From JBBATK01 sp044228685 (GTDB taxonomy: Bacteria > Bacteroidota > Ignavibacteria > Kapaibacteriales > NICIL-2): a stretch of DNA of 64,000 nt. Shown piece by piece: positions 34,580 to 44,018 of this stretch. Each line of letters starts with the position of its first letter. Positions within the stretch are counted from its first letter, which is position 1. The DNA lies in NCBI GenBank assembly GCA_044228685.1, contig JBGAUL010000022.1, positions 17,118 through 81,117 on the forward strand, given 5' to 3'. The notes below the pieces were generated by a model that ran no database searches, had not been told where the DNA came from, and was given only the letters and a program-made list of their open reading frames with translations. Position numbers and translations under genes: made by a program.

Positions 34580-37291
34580 CTATTCAACCACAAAGATCTT
34601 CGCTTTCTCAGCTCTACCACAAATGCACCGAGCAACATACACCCCGGGCTGTAAAGCTTGATTGATACGAATGTCAATGCTCTGCTCGTTTTTGACGAGA
34701 GCCATATCAGCAATTCTTCGTCCTCGTATGTCGCTGATGATGAGGGTCATCGGACCGGTCGCAGTCGAACTGTAACGAATGCTAAATGACTGCTGCGCAT
34801 GCGCCGGAGACGGCGTGACTTGGATGAGATCCGTAGCATCACTTTGTTCGACCGAAGCAACAACCGGTTTGCGGTTGATCAATGGTGTTGCCCAAATGCC
34901 GCGACCAAAGGTTGATGCATATACGGTTGAAGCTGTTTGATTGATTTCGAGATCGGTTACAATCACCTTCGGCAGATTCGACGAGTAGGATTGCCAGCTC
35001 TTGGCTGAGTCATCGAAGCAATAGACGCCGATATCAGTTCCGAGAAGCAGCACATGACGGTAGCTGTTTGGTATGAGACGAATGACATTCATGGAGAAAT
35101 TCGGCAGGTCGTAACTAATGTTCGACCAATGCGCGCCGCCATCGTCTGATCGAAACACTTTGTTCCCCGCACTCAAACCGGCGCACGTAATCCAAATTGT
35201 ATTTGGATCATCATCGGATAATTCTACGGACGTAAAGTAAAGTGAATCCGGTAGTCCTTTGGTGATACTTGTCCAGGTCTTACCGCCATCGCTCGTACGA
35301 TGACACTCCGCTAGTTTCGAGTATTCAAAGTGCGGTCGTTTGCAAACAACCATCACATTTGTATCAGCACGACAAACGGCAAAGGCGCTTCCTTCCGGTA
35401 TCAGCTTGTTTGTCGAATCAAAGGCGAAGTTTGAAATCTTCGTCCAGGTGTCGCCATGATCTGCGGAGCGATAAACATTGCCATACACTGCGTAGAGTAC
35501 ATTTGGTTTTATTGGATCGGGCACAAGGGGAGTCGTCCATTCTCCATCTTCTTTGCAGATGCTCAATCCTTTGAAGTTTATCCCATCACTCGTCTTTGCA
35601 AAGAATCCATACTGCGAACTTCCGATGAACATGCGGTCGTCGTCGTTTGCGATCCAGTTATCCATTCCATCGCCACCAATAACCGACAGCCATTCTTTGC
35701 CATCGAAATAGGAGCTGGCGTTGTCTTGAGCGCCGGCCATCACGCGACCATCAGCACGACCTGAACTAGAAACGCGATAGAAGGAGGTCATGGGAATTCC
35801 TGAGCTCAATTCTTCCCATGATGTTTTCCAAGAGCTGTCTTTTAGAATATCACTCCACGGAACTGCCTTCATACTTCGACTACGGTAAACACCGCCATCG
35901 TTGCAGAGATAATAAGCACCGCTTTGGGACTGGAATTTGAGCTGATGTTGGTCGGCATGTACGCTCAGGCCATACTGTGCTGTCCAGTATGTAACAGGAT
36001 TGAAACTCGCCGCACTATCAGTCGAGGCCCAAATGTTGACGCCACCGACGTACAATTCACCTGAGTTTTTTTCATTGACGAGAGCGACCAGATCGTAGGT
36101 GCCTTGTCCGCCGCCAGACTTGCCAAACTGCCATTCCAGAATATTGAGCGAGTCAAATCGCTTCTTCCACGTTGATCCCGAGTTTATGGAACGATACACG
36201 GCATAGAGTCCGCTCGACACATCGGTTGCTACAGCATAGATCACGCGCGTGTCCGACGGAGCTATGGCTAGCTTGATTCTCTCGCAGGCACCGGTTGGAG
36301 GAATGGTCGAAGAGAGCTCCTTCCAGGTCTTGCCAAAATCCAGCGACTTCCATATTGCTGCGTGTCCGCTGCGCGAAGCTGCGAGATAGCCGCTTGTAGC
36401 GTAGAGCGTCGTTGGTGTGTCAGGATCAGCAACAAGATCCCACATCAATTGATCGAGCGAAGTGCTCCAGTGCGCACCGGCATCGTAGCTAATGTGTACG
36501 CCATTGGCTCCTGCAGCAACGATAACGTTGGAGTTTAGTGGAGAGATGAGAATGGAACGAATGAGTGTGGCTTCGCCGCCATCGAGACTGTAGCCCAATC
36601 CGGTTGCTGACCAATGCTCTCCGCCATCTGTGCTCTTGTACACACCCATTCCGTAATACGTGTTGCGCTTTCTGCCATACTTCAGAAGACCGAATGAGAT
36701 GTACTCGAAGTCGCCGAGAGCAACATACATGAGATTTGGATCACGCTTGTCAATAGCGATATCGCTGACTCGTAGTATAGGTAATCCATTGCACTTTGCT
36801 TCCCAGTGCTTGCCTCCGTCACTCGTCTTCCAAATACCACCTTGCGCAACGCCGGCATAGAAGGTCAAACTATCGTTCGGATGGAAGGCGATGCAATTGC
36901 AACGTCCCATGCCTACTTGCATGCTCTGACCAATTGTTCGAGGACGTTGTTGGGGTCCGATTGAGAACCACAAGCTATCTCCCAACATCGCTCGGGAGCG
37001 ATCGTGGTCGCGTCCGGCGCGAAGCAATTCTCGCATGTACAATTCCGGCTCAACCAATGCTCCATTAGCATCAGTATGCATGAGTTGCTCTTGTTCCCAC
37101 CGCTTGTAGAACTTCCATCCCCGTTGCTTGGTGATGTCGGTGCTGCGACGCCACTGATCAAACTGACGGAGTTGTTGCACAAAGGAGGAGTTAGCGGTTG
37201 TCGTTGCAGGCGCGCGCTGAGCTTTTAGTGTACAGAGAGATAAGCCAAGCACCAACAAACAGTATAGCAAGGATGGTAGGAGTCGTTTCAT
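34580..37291 (-). CDS. Secreted BNR/Asp-box beta-propeller protein, T9SS cargo
   Basis: This 903-residue protein has a signal peptide ending LKAQ. Many Asp-box (S-x-D-x-G-x-T-W) turns are visible: KTSDGGKHW, KSTDGGEHW, SYDAGAHW, KSLDFGKTW, RSINSGSTW, RSADHGDTW, RTSDGGKTW, RSDDGGAHW. This is the sialidase/GH74/sortilin type of propeller. I see no definite catalytic set, so a glycosidase role is not claimed. The last 80 residues (QVTPSPAHAQQSFSIRYSS to GVYVARCI) are a T9SS sorting domain. Surface location is expected. It is convergent with the TonB receptor gene. Confidence 0.8.
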   Translation of the reverse strand: MKRLLPSLLYCLLVLGLSLCTLKAQRAPATTTANSSFVQQLRQFDQWRRSTDITKQRGWKFYKRWEQEQLMHTDANGALVEPELYMRELLRAGRDHDRSRAMLGDSLWFSIGPQQRPRTIGQSMQVGMGRCNCIAFHPNDSLTFYAGVAQGGIWKTSDGGKHWEAKCNGLPILRVSDIAIDKRDPNLMYVALGDFEYISFGLLKYGRKRNTYYGMGVYKSTDGGEHWSATGLGYSLDGGEATLIRSILISPLNSNVIVAAGANGVHISYDAGAHWSTSLDQLMWDLVADPDTPTTLYATSGYLAASRSGHAAIWKSLDFGKTWKELSSTIPPTGACERIKLAIAPSDTRVIYAVATDVSSGLYAVYRSINSGSTWKKRFDSLNILEWQFGKSGGGQGTYDLVALVNEKNSGELYVGGVNIWASTDSAASFNPVTYWTAQYGLSVHADQHQLKFQSQSGAYYLCNDGGVYRSRSMKAVPWSDILKDSSWKTSWEELSSGIPMTSFYRVSSSGRADGRVMAGAQDNASSYFDGKEWLSVIGGDGMDNWIANDDDRMFIGSSQYGFFAKTSDGINFKGLSICKEDGEWTTPLVPDPIKPNVLYAVYGNVYRSADHGDTWTKISNFAFDSTNKLIPEGSAFAVCRADTNVMVVCKRPHFEYSKLAECHRTSDGGKTWTSITKGLPDSLYFTSVELSDDDPNTIWITCAGLSAGNKVFRSDDGGAHWSNISYDLPNFSMNVIRLIPNSYRHVLLLGTDIGVYCFDDSAKSWQSYSSNLPKVIVTDLEINQTASTVYASTFGRGIWATPLINRKPVVASVEQSDATDLIQVTPSPAHAQQSFSIRYSSTATGPMTLIISDIRGRRIADMALVKNEQSIDIRINQALQPGVYVARCICGRAEKAKIFVVE

Positions 37292-37351
37292 AAGCCCAAC
37301 ATACTGAGATTTTTGATGTGCTTAGCAGTCGGCTCTTTTTAACAGGGACAG

Positions 37352-37870
37352 CTACGACTTATGCTGAGCCCTTTGACGACGCAACGTGAGAAAAAGGTAG
37401 ATCACAATAGCCGCATTTGCGCAGATTACCAGGACTTTCAGGAAGCTTGGTTTGTGGATGAAATGCATGACTTCCAAGGGGATTAACGAGGCTGTGCCTA
37501 GGACCATCAGCCACTCTGCCCAACGCATACCCTTCCAGACACCATAGCCTTCGGTGAAGAGTAAAGCTGAGTACATCAGAGCTGCAATACCGGTGGTTCG
37601 AAAGTCAGTGGACTGCAACAGTACCTCTGTGCGATTCAGCAACCACATCACAAGCTTTGAGTGCATGAACATCAGCTGGTCGTCGGTCCACAAGATCAGG
37701 CTATTGAGTAATTGACTGCGCTGATCCAAAAACAAGAAGGCGATTGCGGTCGCAAGGAGAATGACTCCCTTGAACATTTTAAATGCAGCAATGAGATGCA
37801 ATGCCCGACGTTCTTTCTTTAGTTCCTGCATGTGTGAGTTTGCTCTTGATAATGAGAGTACCAAATTCAA
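37352..37870 (-). CDS. DUF2127 membrane protein
   Basis: This 172-residue protein has four hydrophobic segments and the DUF2127 pattern: RRALHLIAAFKMFKGVILL, then FRTTGIAALMYSALLFTEGY, then GMRWAEWLMVLGTASLIPLE. Function is not established for this family. The start may be 13 codons later, at the ATG before QELKKERRAL. It lies 33 bases after the CapA-like gene on the same strand. Confidence 0.75.
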   Translation of the reverse strand: MNLVLSLSRANSHMQELKKERRALHLIAAFKMFKGVILLATAIAFLFLDQRSQLLNSLILWTDDQLMFMHSKLVMWLLNRTEVLLQSTDFRTTGIAALMYSALLFTEGYGVWKGMRWAEWLMVLGTASLIPLEVMHFIHKPSFLKVLVICANAAIVIYLFLTLRRQRAQHKS

Positions 37871-37903
37871 TGAACGAAGTTCACTGCCTCGTGTTGCAAT
37901 TGT

Positions 37904-38821
37904 TCACTTGACAAGTGTGGGAATACAATTGTCGATGTGAATGGGATGAAGCACATAGGACAGCTTGTCGTTTCGCACAATGAGTTCGAGAATTTGTGCC
38001 TGATTGCAGACTTCGCGTGATTGATCGAAAATGAAGTTGCCGAGACTGTACATGACCATGGTACCGGCGAGCGTGTCCGGACCCTGAACCACGTGAGGAT
38101 GGTGTCCGACGATAAGCTCAGCTCCCGCATCCACCATCTCCTTTGACCAAGCACGTTGTTCGATCGACGCTTCACTGACGAATTCTTGTCCCCAATGCAG
38201 CAGCACCACACAATGACTCGAAGGATGCTGCGCCTTGTATGCACGAACATTGGCTGCGATTTCGCTCGCTGTCGCCTGACATATCGAAAGAGAATCTGCA
38301 TTGAAAACCCAGTTCTCCAGCGGCACCAAAACCGAGGCAAAAACAGCAACCGTCTGATCTTGCTTTTGAATGATGACCGGTTCGCAGGATTGTTTATGCG
38401 TATTTCCCATACCCACAACACTCAATCCTTTCGACAAGGCTATCACGCGAGTTTCTCGTAGTCCCTCACGTCCTTGATCGTAGGAATGATTGTTAGCCAC
38501 ATCCAAGTGCGTGATACCCGCCGCTTGTATCGCGCCAATCGATTCCGGATCGCTTCGAAAGACAAAGCGCTTAAACAGGGGGGTGTGTGAATGCGTGAGT
38601 GGACACTCAAGGTTCACCACCACTGCATCCATAGCGTGAAAGAGATTTCGCACGCCGCTAAACAGGGTGTCGTAACCTGCAACGGAAATCACGCGTCGCG
38701 CGCCACGGTCAAGCAGCATGTCGCCGGCAAAGCATATGTGCATTTCCTGTTCGCGATGCTGACATGTCGTCAAACTGACGGACAGTCCAAGCAGCAACAG
38801 AATGCAAAGCGCTCTTAGCAT
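37904..38821 (-). CDS. CapA-family lipoprotein (PGA_cap metallophosphatase fold)
   Basis: This 305-residue protein has a lipoprotein-type signal (SVSLTTC). CapA motifs are all present: ICFAGDMLLDRG, VVNLECPLT, LDVANNHSYDQG, VLLHWGQEF and IVGHHPHVVQG. These residues bind metals in the calcineurin-like fold. The family is named for poly-gamma-glutamate capsule synthesis, but most members sit outside capsule loci and their substrates are unknown. No capB or capC is present here. The start ATGCTAA overlaps the stop of the DUF3160 gene, so the two are translationally coupled. Confidence 0.85.
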   Translation of the reverse strand: MLRALCILLLLGLSVSLTTCQHREQEMHICFAGDMLLDRGARRVISVAGYDTLFSGVRNLFHAMDAVVVNLECPLTHSHTPLFKRFVFRSDPESIGAIQAAGITHLDVANNHSYDQGREGLRETRVIALSKGLSVVGMGNTHKQSCEPVIIQKQDQTVAVFASVLVPLENWVFNADSLSICQATASEIAANVRAYKAQHPSSHCVVLLHWGQEFVSEASIEQRAWSKEMVDAGAELIVGHHPHVVQGPDTLAGTMVMYSLGNFIFDQSREVCNQAQILELIVRNDKLSYVLHPIHIDNCIPTLVK

Positions 38822-41250
38822 CCCGAGCTATAAAATGATTTCTCGTCGGTGGTTGGGCTGAGATCTGACTTATGAATCAAATCCTTCATCCACTTTGGAA
38901 TGCCAGGAATGTTCTTTCCTTCATCAAGTCGTTTCTGCCATTCTTCGTCCGTGAGCAGCGTACCACTCTCATTGAATTCGTAGTAACTGAAAACCGCACC
39001 ACAACTGAGATAGAGGCGTCCGTTGATATTAACCACGACATAGATCGGTTGAGCTTTGCCGGTAGCTTGGTAGAGACTTGTGCCGTTGCGTCCAAACACG
39101 TCTGCTACCACGGCGATCTGGCGTTCTGTTCCGCTGATCTCTCCAAAAAGTTCCTTGTTCAATAACTGTCTGGTAAGATTCTCGTAGCTGGCCCCGATTT
39201 TCTCAATTGTTTGAAACTCTTGCTCACTTAGCTGCTTGTGCTCTATCTCCTTTTTACTGATGCTGAGACAAAACTCTGTCTGTTCCATCAATTGAGTGCT
39301 GAAGTTCTGAACTTCTTCCGTCAAGACGTGGTTCTTCGAAAGCAGAGAAGTCGTCAAATTCAGAAGCTCAACCGCACTCTGCCAGAAGCGCAGATTTGGT
39401 TCCACATAACCTGGCGTTACAGGGTCAGGAGGAGGAGGATCGCCATCGTCACCACCTCCGCATTCAGCAGCCTCCGGTCTCTCAGCATACAGAATCGCGT
39501 CGTGCTTTAACTCAGCCCACGAAGCCAAGCCGGTGTGAAGATTCTTGCGACGCCATTGCTCGGTTTGCATGAACGCGGGATAGCTACTGTCGCGTTGATT
39601 AAGTCGCATCAGACCTTGCATCCACTTGTTATAGACATTCAAGTTCCAATCCGAAAACTGCGAGAACTTTGCTTTTTGTTTGTTGAGTCGCGGTCGAAAA
39701 TCACTCCAGTTCTTTTCCTCTTCATAGCAATTCGTCAGAAGCGAATCTGCAGTTGAATTTCCAAAGGCAGCAAAGACGTCGAGGGATTTTGGGAAAGGGC
39801 GCTTAGAATTGTCTGCGGGATCGTGCGTTGTGTTTATGATCTCGTTATCCGGCACGTATCGTTGCGGAATGAAGTTGATTTTATCATGGCATGTCACTTC
39901 TTTCTGAGGAGAGATACGGTTCTTTGCCTTTGCCATTTGCTCGAGTTCTTTTTGCAACATTGACACAAAGGACGCCTTGGTTGCGCTTTGGACGTCGTTT
40001 GCGCCATGACGTTGTTGAATCGCAATGAGATCCTTGATCGAAAGATTGTCCGGCTCGCCAACCAAGAAGGAAATAGGATCCATCAGTGACGTGTACAACT
40101 CCAACAAAGGACGACCGGTTCCTGTCTTCGAATGAGCCAGCATGGAAGCAATGCATGAAGCGCGGCTCAAGGCTTTATCATCCTCACGACACATATAGGC
40201 TTTCTGCAACCACATCATGGCAGTGAAGTAGCGCTTTAAGGTATCGTTAGAGTTGTAATGTCCACGTGGCTTGAAAAGATCATACTGGAAGTAGTGCACT
40301 TGTAGCAATCGAGAGTCGTTTTGTTCCTGCCGTGCTATGAGTTGTAGCTCATCGTTATAAGCAGACTTGAAACTCGACGGCACATCCAGCTTCTTGTTTG
40401 TGAGCAATGTAGAGGCAATGGCAAAGAGCGTGGCGCTGAATTCCAAGTTGTTCTTGAGTTCAGCATCTCGTTGTTGAGAAGCTTGCTTGAGTGCGCTTTG
40501 GTAGAGTTCAAGACTGAGATCTTGCGCCATAGGGTAGAAACGATCTTTTTCTAAGCAGACCAAGACTCGCTCAAAGTAGATGTGAAAGAGCTGCAGATAG
40601 AGATCGGTCGTGACAAAGCTTGGGATCTCATGGTAATCATTGTATTCGTAGATGTGGTACAACTGATCATAGCCTTTGGAGTAAATCACGAAGTTGCATC
40701 GCGCTAGTTGCTGCGTAAAGCTCGAGTCGAGATGGGTGAATTGATAGGCGTTGATCACGTTGCCAATGGCGGAAACGCGCTGTCCTGCAACAATGATCTC
40801 GCTCTGCGATTGACGTACTGTCACGAGCGAATCAACGCGTCGAACAAAGTCTCGTTCGTTTGCATTCAGCGCAAGATTCTCCTGCTTCTTCATGTCGAAG
40901 CCAGATTCCTTCCAGTGCTTGAACATCAGCGCTTGGTAGTTCTTGTTATTGCTGAGAAAGTAGCTGCGCAGATCCGCTTCGTCAAAGACGTATCCTTTTG
41001 ATGCGTAGACAGCTGCTTTGAGCAAGCGTAGTTCTTGCAGGCTGCGCTTTGAGAGGTCTTGATTTAGATCCGGGTTCTCCAGTTCCTGACTAGTGAGAGT
41101 CGGAGGCAGCTTCAGCGCGGAGATATCGCTGATCACTTGAGCCGCTTGTGTTCCTGGTACATTGCCATTTGCTTGTTCGCCTTGGTGTCGTCCACAATTG
41201 AGACAACAGAAAACAAGCACGAGAATCAACAAAGTTGAGATCTGCTTCAT
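38815..41250 (-). CDS. DUF3160 lipoprotein
   Basis: This 811-residue protein starts at ATG 41250, four bases after the upstream gene ends and giving a lipoprotein signal (LVFCCLNCGRH); 15 more codons are open upstream. The body is helical and matches the DUF3160 pattern: YHIYEYNDYHEIPSFVTTDL, LQLFHIYFERVL, SFLVGEPDNL, then the FGNSTADSLL and WAELKHDAILYAE regions. An acidic-proline stretch (GGGDDGDPPPPDP) is a loop in the second half. The family is large, exported and of unknown role. Its 3' end overlaps the CapA-like start. Confidence 0.8.
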   Translation of the reverse strand: MKQISTLLILVLVFCCLNCGRHQGEQANGNVPGTQAAQVISDISALKLPPTLTSQELENPDLNQDLSKRSLQELRLLKAAVYASKGYVFDEADLRSYFLSNNKNYQALMFKHWKESGFDMKKQENLALNANERDFVRRVDSLVTVRQSQSEIIVAGQRVSAIGNVINAYQFTHLDSSFTQQLARCNFVIYSKGYDQLYHIYEYNDYHEIPSFVTTDLYLQLFHIYFERVLVCLEKDRFYPMAQDLSLELYQSALKQASQQRDAELKNNLEFSATLFAIASTLLTNKKLDVPSSFKSAYNDELQLIARQEQNDSRLLQVHYFQYDLFKPRGHYNSNDTLKRYFTAMMWLQKAYMCREDDKALSRASCIASMLAHSKTGTGRPLLELYTSLMDPISFLVGEPDNLSIKDLIAIQQRHGANDVQSATKASFVSMLQKELEQMAKAKNRISPQKEVTCHDKINFIPQRYVPDNEIINTTHDPADNSKRPFPKSLDVFAAFGNSTADSLLTNCYEEEKNWSDFRPRLNKQKAKFSQFSDWNLNVYNKWMQGLMRLNQRDSSYPAFMQTEQWRRKNLHTGLASWAELKHDAILYAERPEAAECGGGDDGDPPPPDPVTPGYVEPNLRFWQSAVELLNLTTSLLSKNHVLTEEVQNFSTQLMEQTEFCLSISKKEIEHKQLSEQEFQTIEKIGASYENLTRQLLNKELFGEISGTERQIAVVADVFGRNGTSLYQATGKAQPIYVVVNINGRLYLSCGAVFSYYEFNESGTLLTDEEWQKRLDEGKNIPGIPKWMKDLIHKSDLSPTTDEKSFYSSGC

Positions 41251-41254
41251 GACC

Positions 41255-41890
41255 TTAGGGTTGAAATACGGTTTGGGCATCTTCACGAGAAGCATGCCTT
41301 AGTATATAATGATCAAAGCGAAATCCGAAACCGTTCCAGCGATATTCAGCGCAAAGAAAGGACTGATCTGATTCTCGTTCGAGAGTGCGCAGACGAGTGC
41401 TATCGTTGTGTCGGATGAATGTGAAATCTTCGAGAGGATGTGAAACGCGAGAACCCAGCCACAAGGGTCGAATCAATCCGTCGATTATCTTAAAACAAAA
41501 GATCCTTCGGGCCTTCGTTGAGTCGAAGCGTGTGCGTTTTGTGACCCCGATGCTGAAGTCCATTTGACCATCGTTATCGATGTCAGCGTCCTGTACGCGA
41601 TAGAACGGATAGGGCAATTTCCATGCGTCGATAAACGAGCCATTCGCTGTTCGAGTCACTACGCGTTGACCTTGGATGGAGTCGTCTTCAACACAAATAC
41701 TCCACGCTTGCATTTTCGTATTAACTGTAGCAGGTTCAGCGAAAGATTCCTTATACGCTGATTCTCTGTACGCCGATTCCCTGCAGGCTGAAAGTAGGAG
41801 AATTGTACAGACAAGAGTGTATAGCAACAGAGAGTGTGTTTGCGAGCGACAAAGAGACTTTGGGCAATGACCCTGTGCAAATGAATGCAT
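41255..41890 (-). CDS. Small lipoprotein with one FG-GAP-like loop
   Basis: This 211-residue protein has a lipoprotein signal (CTILLLSAC, Cys36) after a long basic N-terminus. Three near-identical 5-residue units follow the lipid Cys (RESAY, RESAY, KESFA), encoded by a degenerate 15-base tandem repeat. A calcium-loop-like DADIDNDGQMDFSIGV lies near residue 105. The C-terminal half is strand-rich with many aromatic residues. I do not recognise a named family. It is the first gene of a lipoprotein set with DUF3160, CapA and DUF2127. Confidence 0.6.
   Translation of the reverse strand: MHSFAQGHCPKSLCRSQTHSLLLYTLVCTILLLSACRESAYRESAYKESFAEPATVNTKMQAWSICVEDDSIQGQRVVTRTANGSFIDAWKLPYPFYRVQDADIDNDGQMDFSIGVTKRTRFDSTKARRIFCFKIIDGLIRPLWLGSRVSHPLEDFTFIRHNDSTRLRTLERESDQSFLCAEYRWNGFGFRFDHYILRHASREDAQTVFQP
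41745..41789 (-). repeat. Three tandem 15-base units in the lipoprotein gene
   Basis: On the plus strand the units GATTCCTTATACGCT, GATTCTCTGTACGCC and GATTCCCTGCAGGCT lie head to tail in frame, just after the lipid Cys codon. They encode the repeated E-S-(A/F) linker. Confidence 0.7.
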
Positions 41891-41955
41891 GGCATCGTGC
41901 TGAGTAGAGTTGCAAGTCCCCTAAGGCATCGCTGTGTTGTACCGGCTGCAGCAGA

Positions 41956-43308
41956 CTACTTAGCTTGATCTTCGCGCTGCCAACCTTTGGTATCGAGGTA
42001 TTTCGTATCGAAATCGCCGGCGATGAAATCAGGATTATCCATCATTGCGCGATGGAACGGGATTGTCGTGTGGATTCCCTCAATCGTCAACTCATCCAAT
42101 GCGCGGCGCATCTTCGCGATAGCATCCATACGCGTATCGGCAAAGGTTATGAGCTTAGCGATCATTGAATCGTAATAAGGAGGGATCATGTAGCCTTGAT
42201 AGACATGCGAATCGATACGCACGCCGTGTCCACCTGGAAAATGAAGCGAGGTAATGATACCCGGAGATGGTCGCCAGTTATGCAGCGGATCTTCGGCATT
42301 AATACGACACTCAATTGCATGGTATTTCGGTTCGCCGCCACTAATGGAGAGCTTCTCGCCGGCAGCAACACGAATTTGTTCCTTGATCAAATCCACATCC
42401 AAAGCCTGTTCGGTAACAGGGTGTTCAACTTGGATACGGGTATTCATTTCCATGAAGTAGAAGTTGCGATGCTTGTCGACGAGGAACTCAACTGTTCCTG
42501 CACCGGCATAATTCACAGCCTTCGCACCTTTGACGGCGGCAGCACCCATTGCGGCGCGCAGTTCTTTGGTCATGATGGGCGATGGCGCTTCTTCAATCAA
42601 CTTCTGGTGACGACGCTGAATTGAACATTCACGTTCGTTGAGGTGCACTACGTTGCCGTAGTTGTCGCCGAAAACCTGAATCTCCACGTGACGTGGTTCT
42701 TCGACGAATTTTTCAATGTACACATCCGGATTTCCGAATGCTGCTTCGGCTTCATTGCGCGCGGTTGTGAAGGCTCGTTCCAATTCGGAAGCTTCTTCAA
42801 CGTAGCGCATGCCTTTACCTCCACCACCTGCCACAGCTTTAAGCATCACAGGATAGCCAACCTTTTCAGCCACTTCGTAGGCATCAGTCATTGATGCTAC
42901 GATGCCTTCACTGCCGGGAACGACAGGAACGCCGGCCGCAACCATTGTTTCCTTTGCAATGGACTTATTGCCCATGCGAATGATTTGATCGGGGGTTGGT
43001 CCGATGAAGGTGATACCACAATCCGTACAGATTTCCGCAAAGGTGTCGTTTTCCGCAAGAAAACCATATCCCGGATGTATTGCATCGGCATTTGTGACTT
43101 GAGCCGCTGCAATGATGTGCGGAATCTTCAAGTACGACATCTTGCTTTGGGCTGGTCCGATACATACCGCTTCATCGGCGAAACGGACGTGCAGAGAACT
43201 GCGATCGGCCTCAGAATAGACCGCAACGGTCTTGATGCCCATCTCTCTACAAGCGCGAATAATGCGCAAGGCGATTTCGCCCCGGTTAGCTATTAGAATT
43301 TTCTTCAT
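41956..43308 (-). CDS. accC: Biotin carboxylase subunit of acetyl-CoA carboxylase
   Basis: This 450-residue ATP-grasp enzyme carboxylates biotin on AccB using ATP and bicarbonate. Landmarks: KKILIANRGEIALRIIRACRE at the start, FIGPTPDQIIRMGNKSIAKE, the glycine-rich KAVAGGGGKGMRYV, ERECSIQRRHQKLIEEAPSP, FLVDKHRNFYFMEMNTRIQ with EHPVTE, and the C-terminal CRINAEDPLHNWRPSPG. Length is typical. It lies 48 bases after accB in one operon; accD is elsewhere. Confidence 0.96.
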   Translation of the reverse strand: MKKILIANRGEIALRIIRACREMGIKTVAVYSEADRSSLHVRFADEAVCIGPAQSKMSYLKIPHIIAAAQVTNADAIHPGYGFLAENDTFAEICTDCGITFIGPTPDQIIRMGNKSIAKETMVAAGVPVVPGSEGIVASMTDAYEVAEKVGYPVMLKAVAGGGGKGMRYVEEASELERAFTTARNEAEAAFGNPDVYIEKFVEEPRHVEIQVFGDNYGNVVHLNERECSIQRRHQKLIEEAPSPIMTKELRAAMGAAAVKGAKAVNYAGAGTVEFLVDKHRNFYFMEMNTRIQVEHPVTEQALDVDLIKEQIRVAAGEKLSISGGEPKYHAIECRINAEDPLHNWRPSPGIITSLHFPGGHGVRIDSHVYQGYMIPPYYDSMIAKLITFADTRMDAIAKMRRALDELTIEGIHTTIPFHRAMMDNPDFIAGDFDTKYLDTKGWQREDQAK

Positions 43309-43356
43309 CGGTGGATCGTGTGGTTGAACAGGAAGAAAGAAAACAGTAAAGCCACA

Positions 43357-43836
43357 CTAATCTGGTTCGATTTCGAATAATGGCTGGTTGTATTCAACCG
43401 GATTTTGGTTTTCGACGTGGATCTTCACCACTGTTCCGGTCATGTCGCTTTCAATCTCGTTCATCAGCTTCATAGCTTCAACGATGCACAAGGTTTGACC
43501 GACGCTGACGTGGTCTCCGACCTTGCAGAATGAATCTGCATCCGGTGCCGGAGCACGGTAGAAAGTGCCCACAATAGGCGACAGGATGGTATGGGTCGAC
43601 TTTGCCGCCGGACGTGCCGCAGGCGCTTCAGCAGAAGCCGAAGGTGCCGGTGCAGCAGGAGCTGCCGGTGCCGCGTGGTGCGAGGACTGCATAGGCATAT
43701 AGGAAACCATCGGCGCCGAACCCGAATTGGTGTGTCGGCTAATCTTCAGGTTCAGGCCCTCTTCTTCAACTTCCAGTTCGGTTAGGGTTGAGTCATCAAA
43801 GATTTTTAGTAGCTTTTTAAGATAGTTCAGGTCCAT
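43357..43836 (-). CDS. accB: Biotin carboxyl carrier protein
   Basis: This 159-residue protein starts at ATG 43836, preceded by CCGGAGGGGATCGA, a strong ribosome-binding site; a longer open frame upstream has none. Residues 1-35 form the usual N-terminal helix pair (LNYLKKLLKIFDDSTLTELE), residues 40-80 an Ala/Pro linker, and residues 80-159 the biotinyl domain with the biotin motif IVEAMKLMNEIESD (Lys acceptor). It carries CO2 between AccC and AccA/AccD. It is upstream of accC in one operon, possibly read through from efp. Confidence 0.95.
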   Translation of the reverse strand: MDLNYLKKLLKIFDDSTLTELEVEEEGLNLKISRHTNSGSAPMVSYMPMQSSHHAAPAAPAAPAPSASAEAPAARPAAKSTHTILSPIVGTFYRAPAPDADSFCKVGDHVSVGQTLCIVEAMKLMNEIESDMTGTVVKIHVENQNPVEYNQPLFEIEPD

Positions 43837-43919
43837 TCGATCCCCTCCGGAAAGTGTCAGAATTCTTACACAAGTTACGCGAGAACATGATATTTGGCAA
43901 TAAAAATTTTCCTCTTCAA

Positions 43920-44012
43920 AAAAAGTAAAAATCCACCGCTTTTCACCACTTTTTTGCAAAAAGTGAGGCGATTTCTATTACTTTTTTCAAAAAAGTTGCA
44001 CTTTTTCGAAAA
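43920..44012. other. Cluster of A/T palindromes between efp and accB
   Basis: Several overlapping inverted repeats lie here: CACTTTTTTGCAAAAAGTG (43947-43965), ACTTTTTTCAAAAAAGT (43980-43996) and GCACTTTTTCGAAAA. On the minus strand the stem AAAAAGT-GCA-ACTTTTT is followed by T-rich sequence and could terminate or attenuate transcription from efp. The accB promoter must also lie here. Confidence 0.5.
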
Positions 44013-44018
44013 TTGAGT

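Noticed and set aside
34580..37291. Glycoside hydrolase family 74 or sialidase activity
   Set aside because: The Asp-box repeats show only the propeller; no convincing catalytic residue set could be pointed out by eye.
37867..38421. A 184-codon frame on the minus strand
   Set aside because: It is in another frame of the CapA-like gene on the same strand; composition is Arg/Ser-rich and low-quality.
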